Positions 47,850 to 57,860 of a stretch of DNA of 59,800 nucleotides are shown piece by piece. The DNA is from a bacterium (GTDB lineage: Bacteria; Electryoneota; Electryoneia; Electryoneales; Electryoneaceae). The number at the start of each line of letters is the position of its first letter. Position 1 is the first letter of the stretch. Under the pieces are notes generated by a model. The model saw only the letters and a program-made list of their open reading frames with translations, made no database searches and was not told the origin of the DNA. The stretch is taken from positions 1 to 59,800 of the forward strand of contig JANQEY010000318.1 in assembly GCA_028278125.1 (NCBI GenBank), read 5' to 3'. A program made the position numbers and the translations under genes.

Positions 47850-48128
47850 TCACATTATCGAAACGACTTTCCTGATTTGATCGAAATCTTTAGGGTCAAT
47901 CATCTGCACTAAGGTTATCCCACTTACTAGTTGAGTATCGCCGAAAATAAACGTGTGATAACCTTGACAAAAGTTGCTTTTTGCCAGTACAGCAACAAGT
48001 TGTCCCACTGTATTACACACCTTATAATCCAGTTGCGATGGCTGAATATAAGAATCGAACCATTGTTCACTTTCTAAGGTAATTCCATAAACACAATATC
48101 TTAGAGTATAGTAAATTTGTACGTACAA
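47850..48128 (-). pseudogene. remnant of a T9SS sorting domain (decayed FG-GAP-type protein C-terminus)
   Basis: A 92-codon frame whose last ~60 codons match the end of the neighbouring repeat protein: NTVGQLVAVLAKSNFCQGYHTF against NVIGQRIAVLADEIFSAGYHNF, and QIRKVVSIM against QIRKVVLMK. The YPNPFN motif, the secretion signal and all repeats are missing, and key residues are changed (SGIYFV to SGITLV). No ribosome site or signal peptide. A duplicated gene tail in decay is the best reading. Confidence 0.7.
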
Positions 48129-48265
48129 ATTGTCCTCTCAAAACTTACTCTCAAATTGTACTCAATCATTATAGTGTTTGATAATTAGAAGGTTAAGATA
48201 GATAAATCTAGAAAATCTGGCAGATAATTGAAAATTATTAGTAGATATAAACTATATAAGAACAA

Positions 48266-51028
48266 TCACTGTTCTAAAGTGTCAGTGTAGATTTTCCGTG
48301 CGGTTTTTGAGATGTTACTCCAGGAGGCATTTAATTCATCCAGCGTTAGTCCCAGGAATCGAGCTGCTGTATCACCATTGGAGCCCTTGAGATGAATAAT
48401 TCCCTTTCTTCTTCCTCCGGAAAGAATTGAGACAATCTCCCATCTTCGAAGTTCGTGGTAATATTTTTTTGCTGTTGTCCAATCAATTTGTGTTTGTTTT
48501 TCAGCTAGGTATTTCATGCGATCAGGTACAGTATATTCCCACCATTCATCACGAGGATCAATCCCGATATTCCATCCTGCGAAATGTGTGGCAAACTCGA
48601 AATCCATCATTCCACCAATAGCCTTTTTGATATGAATTATTCCCCTGCTGAATTTAGTTTCACGTGCTGTTTTTTTCCTCGCTCGATCTATTCGAACTAT
48701 CTCTTCACTGGATGCTGGATCGGAAATGAAATTCCTTATGATTTTTACAGATTGTTTCCCAAGTTTTTTTTCTCCGGTAATTAACCGGGCACGTCCGAGT
48801 GCAATCTTTTCCCATGGTTGTGCTCTGCTGGACAGGTATTCTTCAAGACGGGAGATTGTAATGACTATCGGAGAACCTGAACCTTCCGGCCTCAGACGTA
48901 CATCGAGGTTCAATATCCCGCTCAGCTCAATCCTGTTCATCCATAGAGCTGTTAAGTTCTGAATTCCTGCCAGCTCCCGGGTTTCCAGATCAGGTGAAAT
49001 AAAAAGCAGATCGAGATCAGAGTCAGGAGCAGCATCCCGTCCGCCCCATTTACCGAGAGCGATCACTGCTAAGTCACTAAAATCAAAGTTCGACGGTAAA
49101 AGTTTTGAGTTAATATTGTTCGACTTGCCGCTTTCCAATTTATTGACTTGATCGTGGTATTTTACCAGGGACCTTATCGTGCTATCTAATATTTCGTTCC
49201 AATATTTCAAGAAGTCTTCAAGATTTATATCCTCGTTTAAATATTTCTTCCCAAGGTTGAAGAGATTATCACCGAGTTGATGTTTATAATAATCAAGAAT
49301 GTTTTTATCTTCAGACAGGCTAAAATCCGTACCATTCTTTTGTTCAGCACTTAAACCTGTGATCAATTGATCCCACAAATATGGACGCTGGCTGGCTTCA
49401 TCGCAGATACGTTTTCCACGGATAATTATTCGAGATATCAGGGATAGAATTCTTTTGTCGTTGCTGAACGCAAAAATCCAGGAACGAGGACCACCATATG
49501 AATTCACTGCACTTTCCAGCCTGGTAAATATTTCGATTAACACGTCCTCAGAATAATTATTAAGCTGTGCAGGATCAAACATCCTTTGTACCGATCCCCA
49601 TTTCCCGGACATCCTGTTCAGGATTGAATTCACATTTTTATACTGTGTAACTCTTTTCCAGGGATTTTCAGTCGTTGATAAGTCCTCTACTTCTTTTATC
49701 TCCATCCAATGATCCTGGGGATCGATTATGTAACGGTTAGCAGGAATTTGAGTCTTCGTGTCAATTAATTCGCGTTCGACAATTGAACTGATAATATCAC
49801 GATGTGAATGGAAATCTCTTTCAAACTGATCGGGATCTGGATATTCAAAAATCCATGCAAGTCTTTTATGGAAAGAAGTTCCCGGTTCCGGAACACAAAA
49901 TTCAGGATAGTCATTCTCCGCCTGGAGCGCGTTTTCAAGTTTTCTCAGGAATGAATAGCTTGACAACATCTCATCAACATCCTTACCAGGCAACAGATTG
50001 TTTTCTCTAACTTTTTTTAGAAGTTGAAAACATGATCCAGTTCTCATTCCTGGTATGTTTTTGCCATCGGTTAACTGGATTGATGCAAGGTAGAACTCTA
50101 CATCTCTAATCCCGCCGGGAGCTCGTTTGATATCCCTCGCTTTTGCCTTTGAACGGATATTCTGGAGTATACCTCCTACTTTAGCTGATATTTCATGTGG
50201 ATTCTCGCCAGGTTGAAACAGAAATGAATCCAGCATCTCCCTGAACCAACCGGGCTCTGGCCCAAACACTCTCCTGGCACGGAGGTAAGCAATTTTTTCC
50301 CAGAAGGCAGCCCGTTGGAAAAAATAACTTTCCGCTTTCGAATATGACCATGCCAGCGGACCGGATGATCCTTCAGGTCGCAGACGTAAATCAACGGGGT
50401 ATATCTGTGGTTCACCGGGAGGCATCATCAGTTTTAACCATTCCCGGATTATCCTGTCAACTTCCTCGGGATCAAGCGAATTATCTGTATAAAAAACCGG
50501 GTCTATATCACTGGACGCGTTAAGTTCTTCCCCGCCCCATTTTCCCATGGCCCATAGCGCGATTCCACCAAGATTTTGGTGAATACTTTTGAACGCGAAT
50601 TCTGTTACCTGGTCAGCAAGGGTTGTCAGCTGGGAAACCGTATCTTCAACATTCAACAATCCAATCCTGTCCAGGATGAGTATCTTTAACCAGACATGTC
50701 TTTTGAACACGGCAGGATTACGGCTAAAATCGGGATTATTTATGAACGGATCATTTGTGTAACCGGGTTTTAAAAGGGGTGATGCCAGGTGTGGGTACCT
50801 GATTATTTCATCGAGAGGAGCTTCTCCGAGGCTGAGGATTGACAACAGGTAATTATGGGCATCTTCAGAATCCTCAATCCATATCCTGTCAATCCAGGGA
50901 AGTGATTTTCTCAGCCTGCTGAACCGTGCTTCCATTGTGGCACGATCGCCGCAGGTTTCCAATGTTTCCCGGAACCTTTGCTGGATAAGATTTTCACGGT
51001 TTTGTTCCACATTGTGAAGGTAATTCAC
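48266..51028 (-). CDS. glnE: bifunctional glutamine synthetase adenylyltransferase/deadenylase
   Basis: 920 residues, similar to Escherichia coli GlnE. Two nucleotidyltransferase domains are visible: MGKWGGEELNASSDIDPVFY with Asp174 and Asp176, and ALGKWGGRDAAPDSDLDLLF with Asp671 and Asp673, each followed by the VDLRLRPEGSSGPL or LDVRLRPEGSGSPI segment. Both active sites look intact, so it should attach and remove AMP from glutamine synthetase in response to nitrogen status. Neither glnA nor a PII gene is in the window. It is divergent from the gene at 51133 over 104 bases. Confidence 0.93.
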   Translation of the reverse strand: MNYLHNVEQNRENLIQQRFRETLETCGDRATMEARFSRLRKSLPWIDRIWIEDSEDAHNYLLSILSLGEAPLDEIIRYPHLASPLLKPGYTNDPFINNPDFSRNPAVFKRHVWLKILILDRIGLLNVEDTVSQLTTLADQVTEFAFKSIHQNLGGIALWAMGKWGGEELNASSDIDPVFYTDNSLDPEEVDRIIREWLKLMMPPGEPQIYPVDLRLRPEGSSGPLAWSYSKAESYFFQRAAFWEKIAYLRARRVFGPEPGWFREMLDSFLFQPGENPHEISAKVGGILQNIRSKAKARDIKRAPGGIRDVEFYLASIQLTDGKNIPGMRTGSCFQLLKKVRENNLLPGKDVDEMLSSYSFLRKLENALQAENDYPEFCVPEPGTSFHKRLAWIFEYPDPDQFERDFHSHRDIISSIVERELIDTKTQIPANRYIIDPQDHWMEIKEVEDLSTTENPWKRVTQYKNVNSILNRMSGKWGSVQRMFDPAQLNNYSEDVLIEIFTRLESAVNSYGGPRSWIFAFSNDKRILSLISRIIIRGKRICDEASQRPYLWDQLITGLSAEQKNGTDFSLSEDKNILDYYKHQLGDNLFNLGKKYLNEDINLEDFLKYWNEILDSTIRSLVKYHDQVNKLESGKSNNINSKLLPSNFDFSDLAVIALGKWGGRDAAPDSDLDLLFISPDLETRELAGIQNLTALWMNRIELSGILNLDVRLRPEGSGSPIVITISRLEEYLSSRAQPWEKIALGRARLITGEKKLGKQSVKIIRNFISDPASSEEIVRIDRARKKTARETKFSRGIIHIKKAIGGMMDFEFATHFAGWNIGIDPRDEWWEYTVPDRMKYLAEKQTQIDWTTAKKYYHELRRWEIVSILSGGRRKGIIHLKGSNGDTAARFLGLTLDELNASWSNISKTARKIYTDTLEQ

Positions 51029-51132
51029 AATATTGAATGCGGCAACGGTTGTACTCAGTTGCTACTGGAATATCGAAGTCTTACTTTAGTTTGCCGTGTG
51101 TGGATTTTACGATTACGTCTGGAGGGGATGGT

Positions 51133-53793
51133 ATGTACCGGTGGTCTGCGTGGATCAATCTGTTTATCGTATTGTTTCTCTCACCCTCTCTTCTCATCGC
51201 AATACCGTACGTACCACCTGAAGAACTAAACCGCCGATTCCAGGAAAGATCTTCATTTTCAGCTGGTATCGAATACCCTCCCCAACCGTTCGAACTCGAT
51301 GAGCTCGACGATTATCCGAATACTATCGAGATGGTCAGAATCCTTGACTGGTTGACAACCATGCAGGTTGATGAACCCGGCCTGGACTTTGGTGGGATGC
51401 GTGAAGGTGAAAACCAGGATATGGACATTATCCAGACCGACAACACACAGGAAGCGTTGCGTGACTGGGCACATTTCGCGGGGATTTCAGGCGACCTTGA
51501 ACGTTACGAGGAAAACATAGCAGCCGCTTGGGAATATACCATGAACTGGCCTGCCTACAGTGAAGAAGGTGGCGGTAATCCCAATTACTACCGTGTACAT
51601 AACTGTGGTTGGGGACTTGTGGCCGTGATGGAGTATACCGACGCATACGGTGATTCTACTTTTTTGACCTACGGCGACTCCTGCGCAGCATATATAGATT
51701 CTTTCCGTCTCAACCTTGAAGGTGATGTTATCAATCCACTCTCCCAGGGATTTGGCGCTGGATGCCTTTATCTGTATGGTGCCTGGCGGGATAGTTCCGA
51801 TTGGATGGATGCCGGGCAGGAAATAGCAAATGATATACAGTTGTGGATCGAAGCTGATCCCGACAGGTTAAACAATTGGGAAACATGGGCAATGTCCGGT
51901 GGTACAGCCATGTGGGGTGTGGTCACTGCGCTATTCCTTGATGATCATGAAGCTGGTCAGGAATGGCTGCCCGATTATATAGACTTTATGGATACCTATT
52001 CAGGTCCCGGTCAGTGGAACAACTCTTGGACAATCTGGTATGGCCATGCCTGGCATGTCATCAACCAGGTGCTTGATACAGATGAAACCCTTGAGAATGC
52101 ATATGAAGTAGTGAATTATATGCTGGACCAGGGTGCTCTCGATGTTGACGCCGGGATACCCGCCACAGAGGATTTATTCGACCGTGACCAGTCTTGGACA
52201 AGTGCTTACACTGTCTGGTATGGACTGGAGCCGATAATTGAACTGCATACCGAACAATTTGACGCAGCGCCAGTGCAGGTTGTATCACCCAATCCAGCTT
52301 TACCCTTGAGAGATGGTGATCCGGTGACGTTCCAGATTGATGTTGCCAATGCCGGTTTGATGTACATTGAGGATGTTGCGGTTAGTGTGTCTATCAATGA
52401 GTATACCGGGCATGATACGGTATCTCTTTCATTCTTTGAGCAGGCAACTGTCACATTTGAGCCTGAATGGATGGCCGATATCGCAGGAGAATTCCAGCCA
52501 GTTTTTGTCGTAAACCATGAAAATGACACAAATCCTGACAATGACACACTCTATGCTGATTTTTCAGTCTGGCCGGCTTCGTTTATCAGTGGAGAGATTA
52601 CTGACGCAGAATCGGGAGATCCGGTTAACAGCCATATCGATTTTTACCTTTATGAAATAAACCCGGATTCCATATACTACAGCACTGATTGTCTTCCGGA
52701 AACAGGTCAATATTCTCAGGATGTTGTTACCGGTACTTATCGACTTGAGATAACTCCCAACCTTCCACCTTTCACTCCGAGGACTATTGACAGTCTTACC
52801 GTTGTCGAAGGTGGTGCTGAAAATGTTGACTTGGAGTTGAATGCGGCTCCCCTGATGCTGATAGCTGAGGACACAAGTGGTTACGAAAGCTGGTACCTGG
52901 AATCCCTGGAAGCCATTGAGATCGATACTTATCCGTGGCTGGTTTATGAGAGGGGATACCCCGAGGATACACTATTCAGTGTTGACGTTGCAATCTGGTC
53001 GACGGGTGATTACGTGGATGACATATTCCCCACTACCAACTGGACAGAAATAAACCTGTTCCTGGAGGGTGGCGGCTCAATGCTGGTCACAGGCCAGGGA
53101 ATGCAGAATAAATGGGGCGGCTTTACAATCCTCAGGAACCGGTTTGGCAGCGAAGAGGGTGAACTGGACATGAGCGGTCCCCTCTATTATCAACTGTCAG
53201 GAATTGAAGAAGCTCCGGTTTCTCATGGTGATAGTTCGGCGATAATCAGCCCTGTGAATATGGGTGCGAACAACCAGGATGCCGTTGATGAAGTAATTCC
53301 CTTTAATGGCGGTGTTCCAATATTTCATTACGGTAATACCGGCCAGGTAGCGGCCGTCGCATTTGAAGATCCGGATGAAGGTTACAAGACTGTGTTCTGC
53401 GGCTTTGGTGTTGAGGCGATGCCATCCTTATCCCCGGTTTATATGTCCCGCGAACAGTTTCTCAGGCGAGTGCTTGTCTGGTTCGGGACAATTGAAAGCC
53501 CTGTTATTGAACATCCTGTATCGATTCCTGAAGCTTTTGCCATCGACACCTGGCCAAATCCATTCAATTCAACTTTGAGCATAAAAGTCACCGTTCCTCA
53601 ACCGGGTGAATTCAGGCTGAAAATCTATGACTTGTTAGGGCGCGAAGTTAAAAGATGGACATCTGACCAAATCCAACCCGGATATCATCAATTCTTCTGG
53701 AATGCGGAGATTTATTCCAGCGGTGTTTATTTCCTGAATGTTGAATCTTCAGGATATTCAACTGAAAACAGAAAAATCATTCTTCTCAAATGA
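51133..53793 (+). CDS. secreted multidomain protein with alpha/alpha-toroid-like N-terminus and T9SS sorting domain
   Basis: 886 residues from the ATG at 51133, six bases after GGAGGGG. A signal peptide (WINLFIVLFLSPSLLIA) is followed by a helical, Trp/Tyr-rich domain (about 35-370; NTQEALRDWAHFAGISGDLERYEENI, NNWETWAMSGGTAMWGVV) resembling six-hairpin glycosidases or lyases. Next are a CARDB-like Ig domain (VQVVSPNPALPLRDGDPVTFQIDVANAG), a CarboxypepD_reg-like module (FISGEITDAESGDPV), and a Rossmann/GATase-like domain (NLFLEGGGSMLVTGQGMQNKWGG). The sorting domain starts TWPNPFNSTLSI. The enzyme activity is an inference from fold pattern; catalytic residues were not identified. Confidence 0.82.
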   Translation: MYRWSAWINLFIVLFLSPSLLIAIPYVPPEELNRRFQERSSFSAGIEYPPQPFELDELDDYPNTIEMVRILDWLTTMQVDEPGLDFGGMREGENQDMDIIQTDNTQEALRDWAHFAGISGDLERYEENIAAAWEYTMNWPAYSEEGGGNPNYYRVHNCGWGLVAVMEYTDAYGDSTFLTYGDSCAAYIDSFRLNLEGDVINPLSQGFGAGCLYLYGAWRDSSDWMDAGQEIANDIQLWIEADPDRLNNWETWAMSGGTAMWGVVTALFLDDHEAGQEWLPDYIDFMDTYSGPGQWNNSWTIWYGHAWHVINQVLDTDETLENAYEVVNYMLDQGALDVDAGIPATEDLFDRDQSWTSAYTVWYGLEPIIELHTEQFDAAPVQVVSPNPALPLRDGDPVTFQIDVANAGLMYIEDVAVSVSINEYTGHDTVSLSFFEQATVTFEPEWMADIAGEFQPVFVVNHENDTNPDNDTLYADFSVWPASFISGEITDAESGDPVNSHIDFYLYEINPDSIYYSTDCLPETGQYSQDVVTGTYRLEITPNLPPFTPRTIDSLTVVEGGAENVDLELNAAPLMLIAEDTSGYESWYLESLEAIEIDTYPWLVYERGYPEDTLFSVDVAIWSTGDYVDDIFPTTNWTEINLFLEGGGSMLVTGQGMQNKWGGFTILRNRFGSEEGELDMSGPLYYQLSGIEEAPVSHGDSSAIISPVNMGANNQDAVDEVIPFNGGVPIFHYGNTGQVAAVAFEDPDEGYKTVFCGFGVEAMPSLSPVYMSREQFLRRVLVWFGTIESPVIEHPVSIPEAFAIDTWPNPFNSTLSIKVTVPQPGEFRLKIYDLLGREVKRWTSDQIQPGYHQFFWNAEIYSSGVYFLNVESSGYSTENRKIILLK

Positions 53794-53814
53794 TTTTGAT
53801 TCATTAGTACAATA

Positions 53815-53842
53815 GTAAAAAGGCAGCATTTTATATACTGCC
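53815..53842 (-). terminator. terminator of the large FG-GAP gene
   Basis: On the minus strand GGGCAG pairs with CTGCC over an AT-rich loop (53842-53822), followed by TTTTTACT. It begins 26 bases after the stop of the minus-strand gene. The same hairpin lies after the convergent plus-strand gene (stop 53793), where the downstream T run is lacking. Confidence 0.65.
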
Positions 53843-53867
53843 CTCTTCAATGGTATTCTTCCATATT

Positions 53868-56800
53868 CTACTTTATCAACAATAGTTTACTCACCTCATT
53901 CATCTTTCCAGGAACAATAGCTTGAACAAAATAGATTCCACTCGACAGTTCTGTCCCATTGAAATTAAAATTGTGATATCCTGCCTGGTAACGATTACCT
54001 GCAAGCGAGGCTACCTGCTGCCCAAGGATATTAAAAACGTCAACATGAAGGAATGCTACATTTGGTAAACCTACGGTAATGATTGCATCGGGATTAAATG
54101 GATTCGGGTATATGGAGGTTAATTCATAATCGGTCGGGATTTCCTGATTACCCTGTTCTTTTACCGAATTCATATCGATTGTAAAGCTGTAAACCTGGTT
54201 CGCCCAGGTGACATTAAAACGTTCATCCCTGGCAGATATAGTCCACCAGTACCGGTTACCGTTTTCACCGGTAAACGTATATGATGTATTTATCGTGCCA
54301 CCGGTATGGGTGAAATTTATATTGTCAAGGTTATCCGTTACATGAACCCTGTAGAGAGCAAAATTATCATCAGGGTCAACAATCTCCTCCCACTCAAGAT
54401 TCACGTCAGGGGAATCAGCAAATTCGCTGGCGCTGTCTGGTTGAAGCAGGTTAAATGGCAAAGGAGATAATCCACTCTCAACGGAGAAACTGAACACCTG
54501 GTTTGCCCATGTTTCAAGACCTCCAGGATCTATTGCCAGGACAGTCCACCAGTATTCCGCCACATTATCGCCATAAAACTCGTAGTAGGTAGATGTGGTT
54601 GTGTCAATGAAACTTTCTGTGAGATCATCAATATTCTGCGAAGCGTAAACCCGGTAAACGACCAATTCATTATTATGATCAAAAGCCTCTTCCCACTCCA
54701 GTAAAATAGCCTGCCTGTCAAAAAAGCTTCCACTATCGGGTTGTAGCAGATTGAACGAGTCTGGCGGAACGGGTTCAAGCACGAAAAGATCGCATCTGCG
54801 ATAAACAATTTCACCGTAATCAGAAAATTCACTGTCAGCTGAAGTGACAATATCTATATCCAAATCATTATCAAAATCTGCACCAAAAACAGATGTAAGG
54901 TTACCAGTACCAAAAAGACCTTGATGTGGTGAAAAACTGCCCCTGCCATCTTCGTTTTCAAACCAGAATATATCATTACGAGATCTAGATCCAACTACAA
55001 TGTCATTATCTCCATCACTATCAAGGTCAGCACAAAATACTGCTTTAATATCATAGAAATCATAATCATCAAAAACGAGAACCTGGCGTGGGCCAAACTC
55101 TCCTTCTCCATCTGTATTTTCATACCAGGAAACATATGGATCAAACCAGCTTCTCGATGTACCGACTACATCATTATCTCCATCACCATCAAGATCCGCG
55201 CTCGTTACCAACTGGGCAAGGTGTAAAAAATCGACTCCATCAGGTTGACCAAATTCCCCTGATCCGTTGTTCCGGTACCAGACAATCCGAGTATCACCAG
55301 AACTTGCTGCCAGAATATCGTTGTCACCATCACCATCCAAATCAATGCTGAATACAGATTTAACATAATCAAGATCATCATCTACAACATGTTGCTCAGA
55401 AAAATCACCAATACCATCAATATTTTCATACCATGATATTTGATGATAAGATGGAGTGGCTACCAGGATATCATTGTCGTCATCATTGTCAAGATCCGCA
55501 CTGAAAATTGTAGAATATGAAGTTACCGTAGTTGTGACTAACTGCTCCGGTCCGCATGTTCCCGTTCCATCTATATTCTCAAACCAGACTATCCTGTTAT
55601 CATCCAGATTATTTCCGTATCCTCCAGCAATAATATCCTGATCTTCATCGCCATCAATGTCAATACAGAAGACAATTGATGCATCATCCAACTCAGTAGT
55701 AATTACATTTTGAGGACCGAACTCCTCCAATCCATCGGTATTTTCATACCAGGCGACTTTGTTATCCTGTTTGGAAGCCGCAACAATATCCAGATCACCA
55801 TCACCATCAATGTCTGAACCGAATACTGCCTTAGCACCACCTGCACTGGGAACTATTAATTGATATGGATCATAATCACCCAACCCGTCTGTGTGTTCAT
55901 ACCAGACGATTTTATATTCCCAAGGAAATGAGGCCAGAATATCCAAGTCATCATCGCTATCGAGATCAGCGTAATAGATTGATTGATTACGATACGTGTC
56001 TGTTGGGAAAGATTGCTGACGATCAAAATTACCCAATCCATCGGTATTCTCATACCACCTGATTCTACTGAGTTCTTCGTCATCATAGCTTTGTGAAACT
56101 GCCGAAACTAAAACATCGTTATCCCCATCTCCGTCAAGGTCTGTACTGAAAACGGAATGAGCATTGGTGGGCGTTAATGTAATTACCTGTTGAGGGCCGA
56201 AAGCACCAAGCCCGTCTGTGTTTTCATACCAGGCAATTGTTGAATCATAGAATGAAGAAGAGAGGATATCATAATCACCATCACCATCAATGTCGGCGCT
56301 AAAAACACAACTTGCTCCGTCAGTTTCCTGGGTGATTACTTGTTGTTCACCAAAATCACCCAAGCCATTTTCATTCTCATACCAGGCAATTTTATCATCA
56401 CCAGCTGAAGCAGAAAGAACATCGTAGTCTCCATCACCATCGATATCAGCAGAATAAACAGAAATTGCGCTATCAGCTACTGATGTAATTATCAACTCCT
56501 GGCTGAAATCTCCTAAACCATCCGTGTTTTCGTACCAGGCGATCTTATCGTCATTCATGGAAGCTGACATAATATCATTATCGCCATCACCATCAAGATC
56601 AGCTATATAGACGGACATAACGCTATCCGCATCTTCAGTTATGACCTGCATTTCTCCAAAATTTCCCATTCCATCCTGATTTTCAAACCAGGCTAAAAGA
56701 TTATCTTCCCAAGGGTGTCCAAATTCAGAATAACCTATAACCGCATCGTAGTCACTATCACCATCAAGGTCTGCACTGACTACAGATTGTGCAACCAAAT

Positions 56801-57074
56801 AACCTGTAACAATTTCGTGTTCCACACCAAAATTACCCAGACCATCAACATTTTCATACCATACAACTCTGCCATGAGACCCGGACAAAATATCGTTGTC
56901 ATCATCTCCATCGAAATCAGCAGAGGCTACAGAATATGGAGTCCAGGTGTATAGTGATAAACATATTGGTTCGTTGTAGGTAAGTTGTGCGAATGATATA
57001 AGAGGGCAGAAAAAAGTCAGCAGTAATGGGACAAGCAGCAATAAACGCCGCAATATTTTGTAATTCAGATTCAT
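53868..57074 (-). CDS. large secreted FG-GAP/VCBS repeat protein with FN3-like domains and T9SS sorting domain
   Basis: 1068 residues from the ATG at 57074, preceded by GGGGGAA (an ATG five codons earlier is possible). Signal peptide (LLLLVPLLLTFFCPLISFAQ). About fourteen FG-GAP/VCBS repeats follow (SVFSADLDGDGDNDILSAS...IAWYENTDGLG.FG), enough for two propellers of seven. Two FN3-like domains each begin PFNLLQPDS and end WANQV(F/Y)SF(S/T). The sorting domain starts SIYPNPFNPDAI and ends SGIYFVQAIVPGKMNEVSKLLLIK. Ca2+-loaded surface adhesin or binding protein is the likely role. Its repeats and tail are close to those at 46305-47774. Confidence 0.9.
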   Translation of the reverse strand: MNLNYKILRRLLLLVPLLLTFFCPLISFAQLTYNEPICLSLYTWTPYSVASADFDGDDDNDILSGSHGRVVWYENVDGLGNFGVEHEIVTGYLVAQSVVSADLDGDSDYDAVIGYSEFGHPWEDNLLAWFENQDGMGNFGEMQVITEDADSVMSVYIADLDGDGDNDIMSASMNDDKIAWYENTDGLGDFSQELIITSVADSAISVYSADIDGDGDYDVLSASAGDDKIAWYENENGLGDFGEQQVITQETDGASCVFSADIDGDGDYDILSSSFYDSTIAWYENTDGLGAFGPQQVITLTPTNAHSVFSTDLDGDGDNDVLVSAVSQSYDDEELSRIRWYENTDGLGNFDRQQSFPTDTYRNQSIYYADLDSDDDLDILASFPWEYKIVWYEHTDGLGDYDPYQLIVPSAGGAKAVFGSDIDGDGDLDIVAASKQDNKVAWYENTDGLEEFGPQNVITTELDDASIVFCIDIDGDEDQDIIAGGYGNNLDDNRIVWFENIDGTGTCGPEQLVTTTVTSYSTIFSADLDNDDDNDILVATPSYHQISWYENIDGIGDFSEQHVVDDDLDYVKSVFSIDLDGDGDNDILAASSGDTRIVWYRNNGSGEFGQPDGVDFLHLAQLVTSADLDGDGDNDVVGTSRSWFDPYVSWYENTDGEGEFGPRQVLVFDDYDFYDIKAVFCADLDSDGDNDIVVGSRSRNDIFWFENEDGRGSFSPHQGLFGTGNLTSVFGADFDNDLDIDIVTSADSEFSDYGEIVYRRCDLFVLEPVPPDSFNLLQPDSGSFFDRQAILLEWEEAFDHNNELVVYRVYASQNIDDLTESFIDTTTSTYYEFYGDNVAEYWWTVLAIDPGGLETWANQVFSFSVESGLSPLPFNLLQPDSASEFADSPDVNLEWEEIVDPDDNFALYRVHVTDNLDNINFTHTGGTINTSYTFTGENGNRYWWTISARDERFNVTWANQVYSFTIDMNSVKEQGNQEIPTDYELTSIYPNPFNPDAIITVGLPNVAFLHVDVFNILGQQVASLAGNRYQAGYHNFNFNGTELSSGIYFVQAIVPGKMNEVSKLLLIK
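54815..56936 (-). repeat. DNA encoding about fourteen FG-GAP/VCBS repeats
   Basis: Repeat units of about 140-165 bases run through this stretch, with near-identical segments at the DGDGD and WYEN.DGLG codons. Divergence is uneven: units in the middle (about 55700-56700) look more alike than those at either end, consistent with occasional recombination between copies. Confidence 0.65.
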
Positions 57075-57480
57075 GTCATGTTCCCCCATCTAACCCTTGG
57101 TGAATTTCCCGGAAATAATTTTTCACAAAGGCACATCAGTACAGGGCTAACTACCGAAATACACACTTTCCTGCTGCTCATGTACGACAACACTAAATGA
57201 CACTGTGATAGTTCGTCGATACTATAAACTAATCAGCATTTACTGTAATGGCAAACAGACCGATTAATTAGACAAAATTGTTATATTTTTGTCTCTCTTT
57301 ATTCCTATGAATTTTCAACTATAATACCAATTGTAATTTGAGATATCATTCTAATATCTCTTTAAATGAATAAGAATTCCTCTTGTTCACCGTAATAAAA
57401 ATCACATACCTTACGTTTTTGTTGCAGAAGTTCTATGTGTGGAAACGTGGAGACTTCGTTAACATAAAGGAGACGTACCG
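57075..57480. other. intergenic region between divergent FG-GAP and STAS genes
   Basis: About 400 bases that must hold both promoters. A 7-bp inverted repeat (GACAAAA at 57271-57277 with TTTTGTC at 57287-57293) lies in the middle without a T run and could be an operator. AAAGGAG precedes the STAS gene. I found no small ORF or RNA here. Confidence 0.45.
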
Positions 57481-57822
57481 ATGAAGCTGAAGGCCAACGT
57501 TTATGAAAACGTGCTGGTTCTGGAACTGAAGGGAAAAATAATGGGCGGCCCGGACGCCAGCCTGTTCCGTGAAGAACTCAAAAAACATCTCGACGATGGT
57601 ATCCGGAAAGTTATAATTGACCTTGGAAAAGTGGATTGGATGAACTCCTCCGGTCTTGGAATATTGATTGGTGGCCTCACCTCGGTTCGTAACGTTAGTG
57701 GCGAAATGAAACTCGCACGTACAACTGAGAAGATCAAATCGCTACTCATGATAACCAAGCTGGTGCAGGTATTTGAAACCCATGAGACTGTTGAAGCTGC
57801 GATTGCATCATTCAGTTCTTAG
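57481..57822 (+). CDS. anti-sigma factor antagonist (STAS domain)
   Basis: 113 residues, a single STAS domain. The phospho-acceptor segment is DWMNSSGLGILIGG with Ser57, at the position of SpoIIAA Ser58, so it should be switched by phosphorylation. The C-terminal helix (HETVEAAIASF) is typical. In partner switching the unphosphorylated protein captures the anti-sigma-type kinase (probably the HATPase at 59267-59677). AAAGGAG lies before the ATG. Confidence 0.92.
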   Translation: MKLKANVYENVLVLELKGKIMGGPDASLFREELKKHLDDGIRKVIIDLGKVDWMNSSGLGILIGGLTSVRNVSGEMKLARTTEKIKSLLMITKLVQVFETHETVEAAIASFSS

Positions 57823-57860
57823 ATATAGTCCAGCATTAATTAACTCATGACGGTCCCGTC

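Noticed and set aside
57271..57293. 7-bp inverted repeat as a terminator
   Set aside because: No gene ends nearby on either strand and no T run follows; kept only as a possible operator in the intergenic entry.
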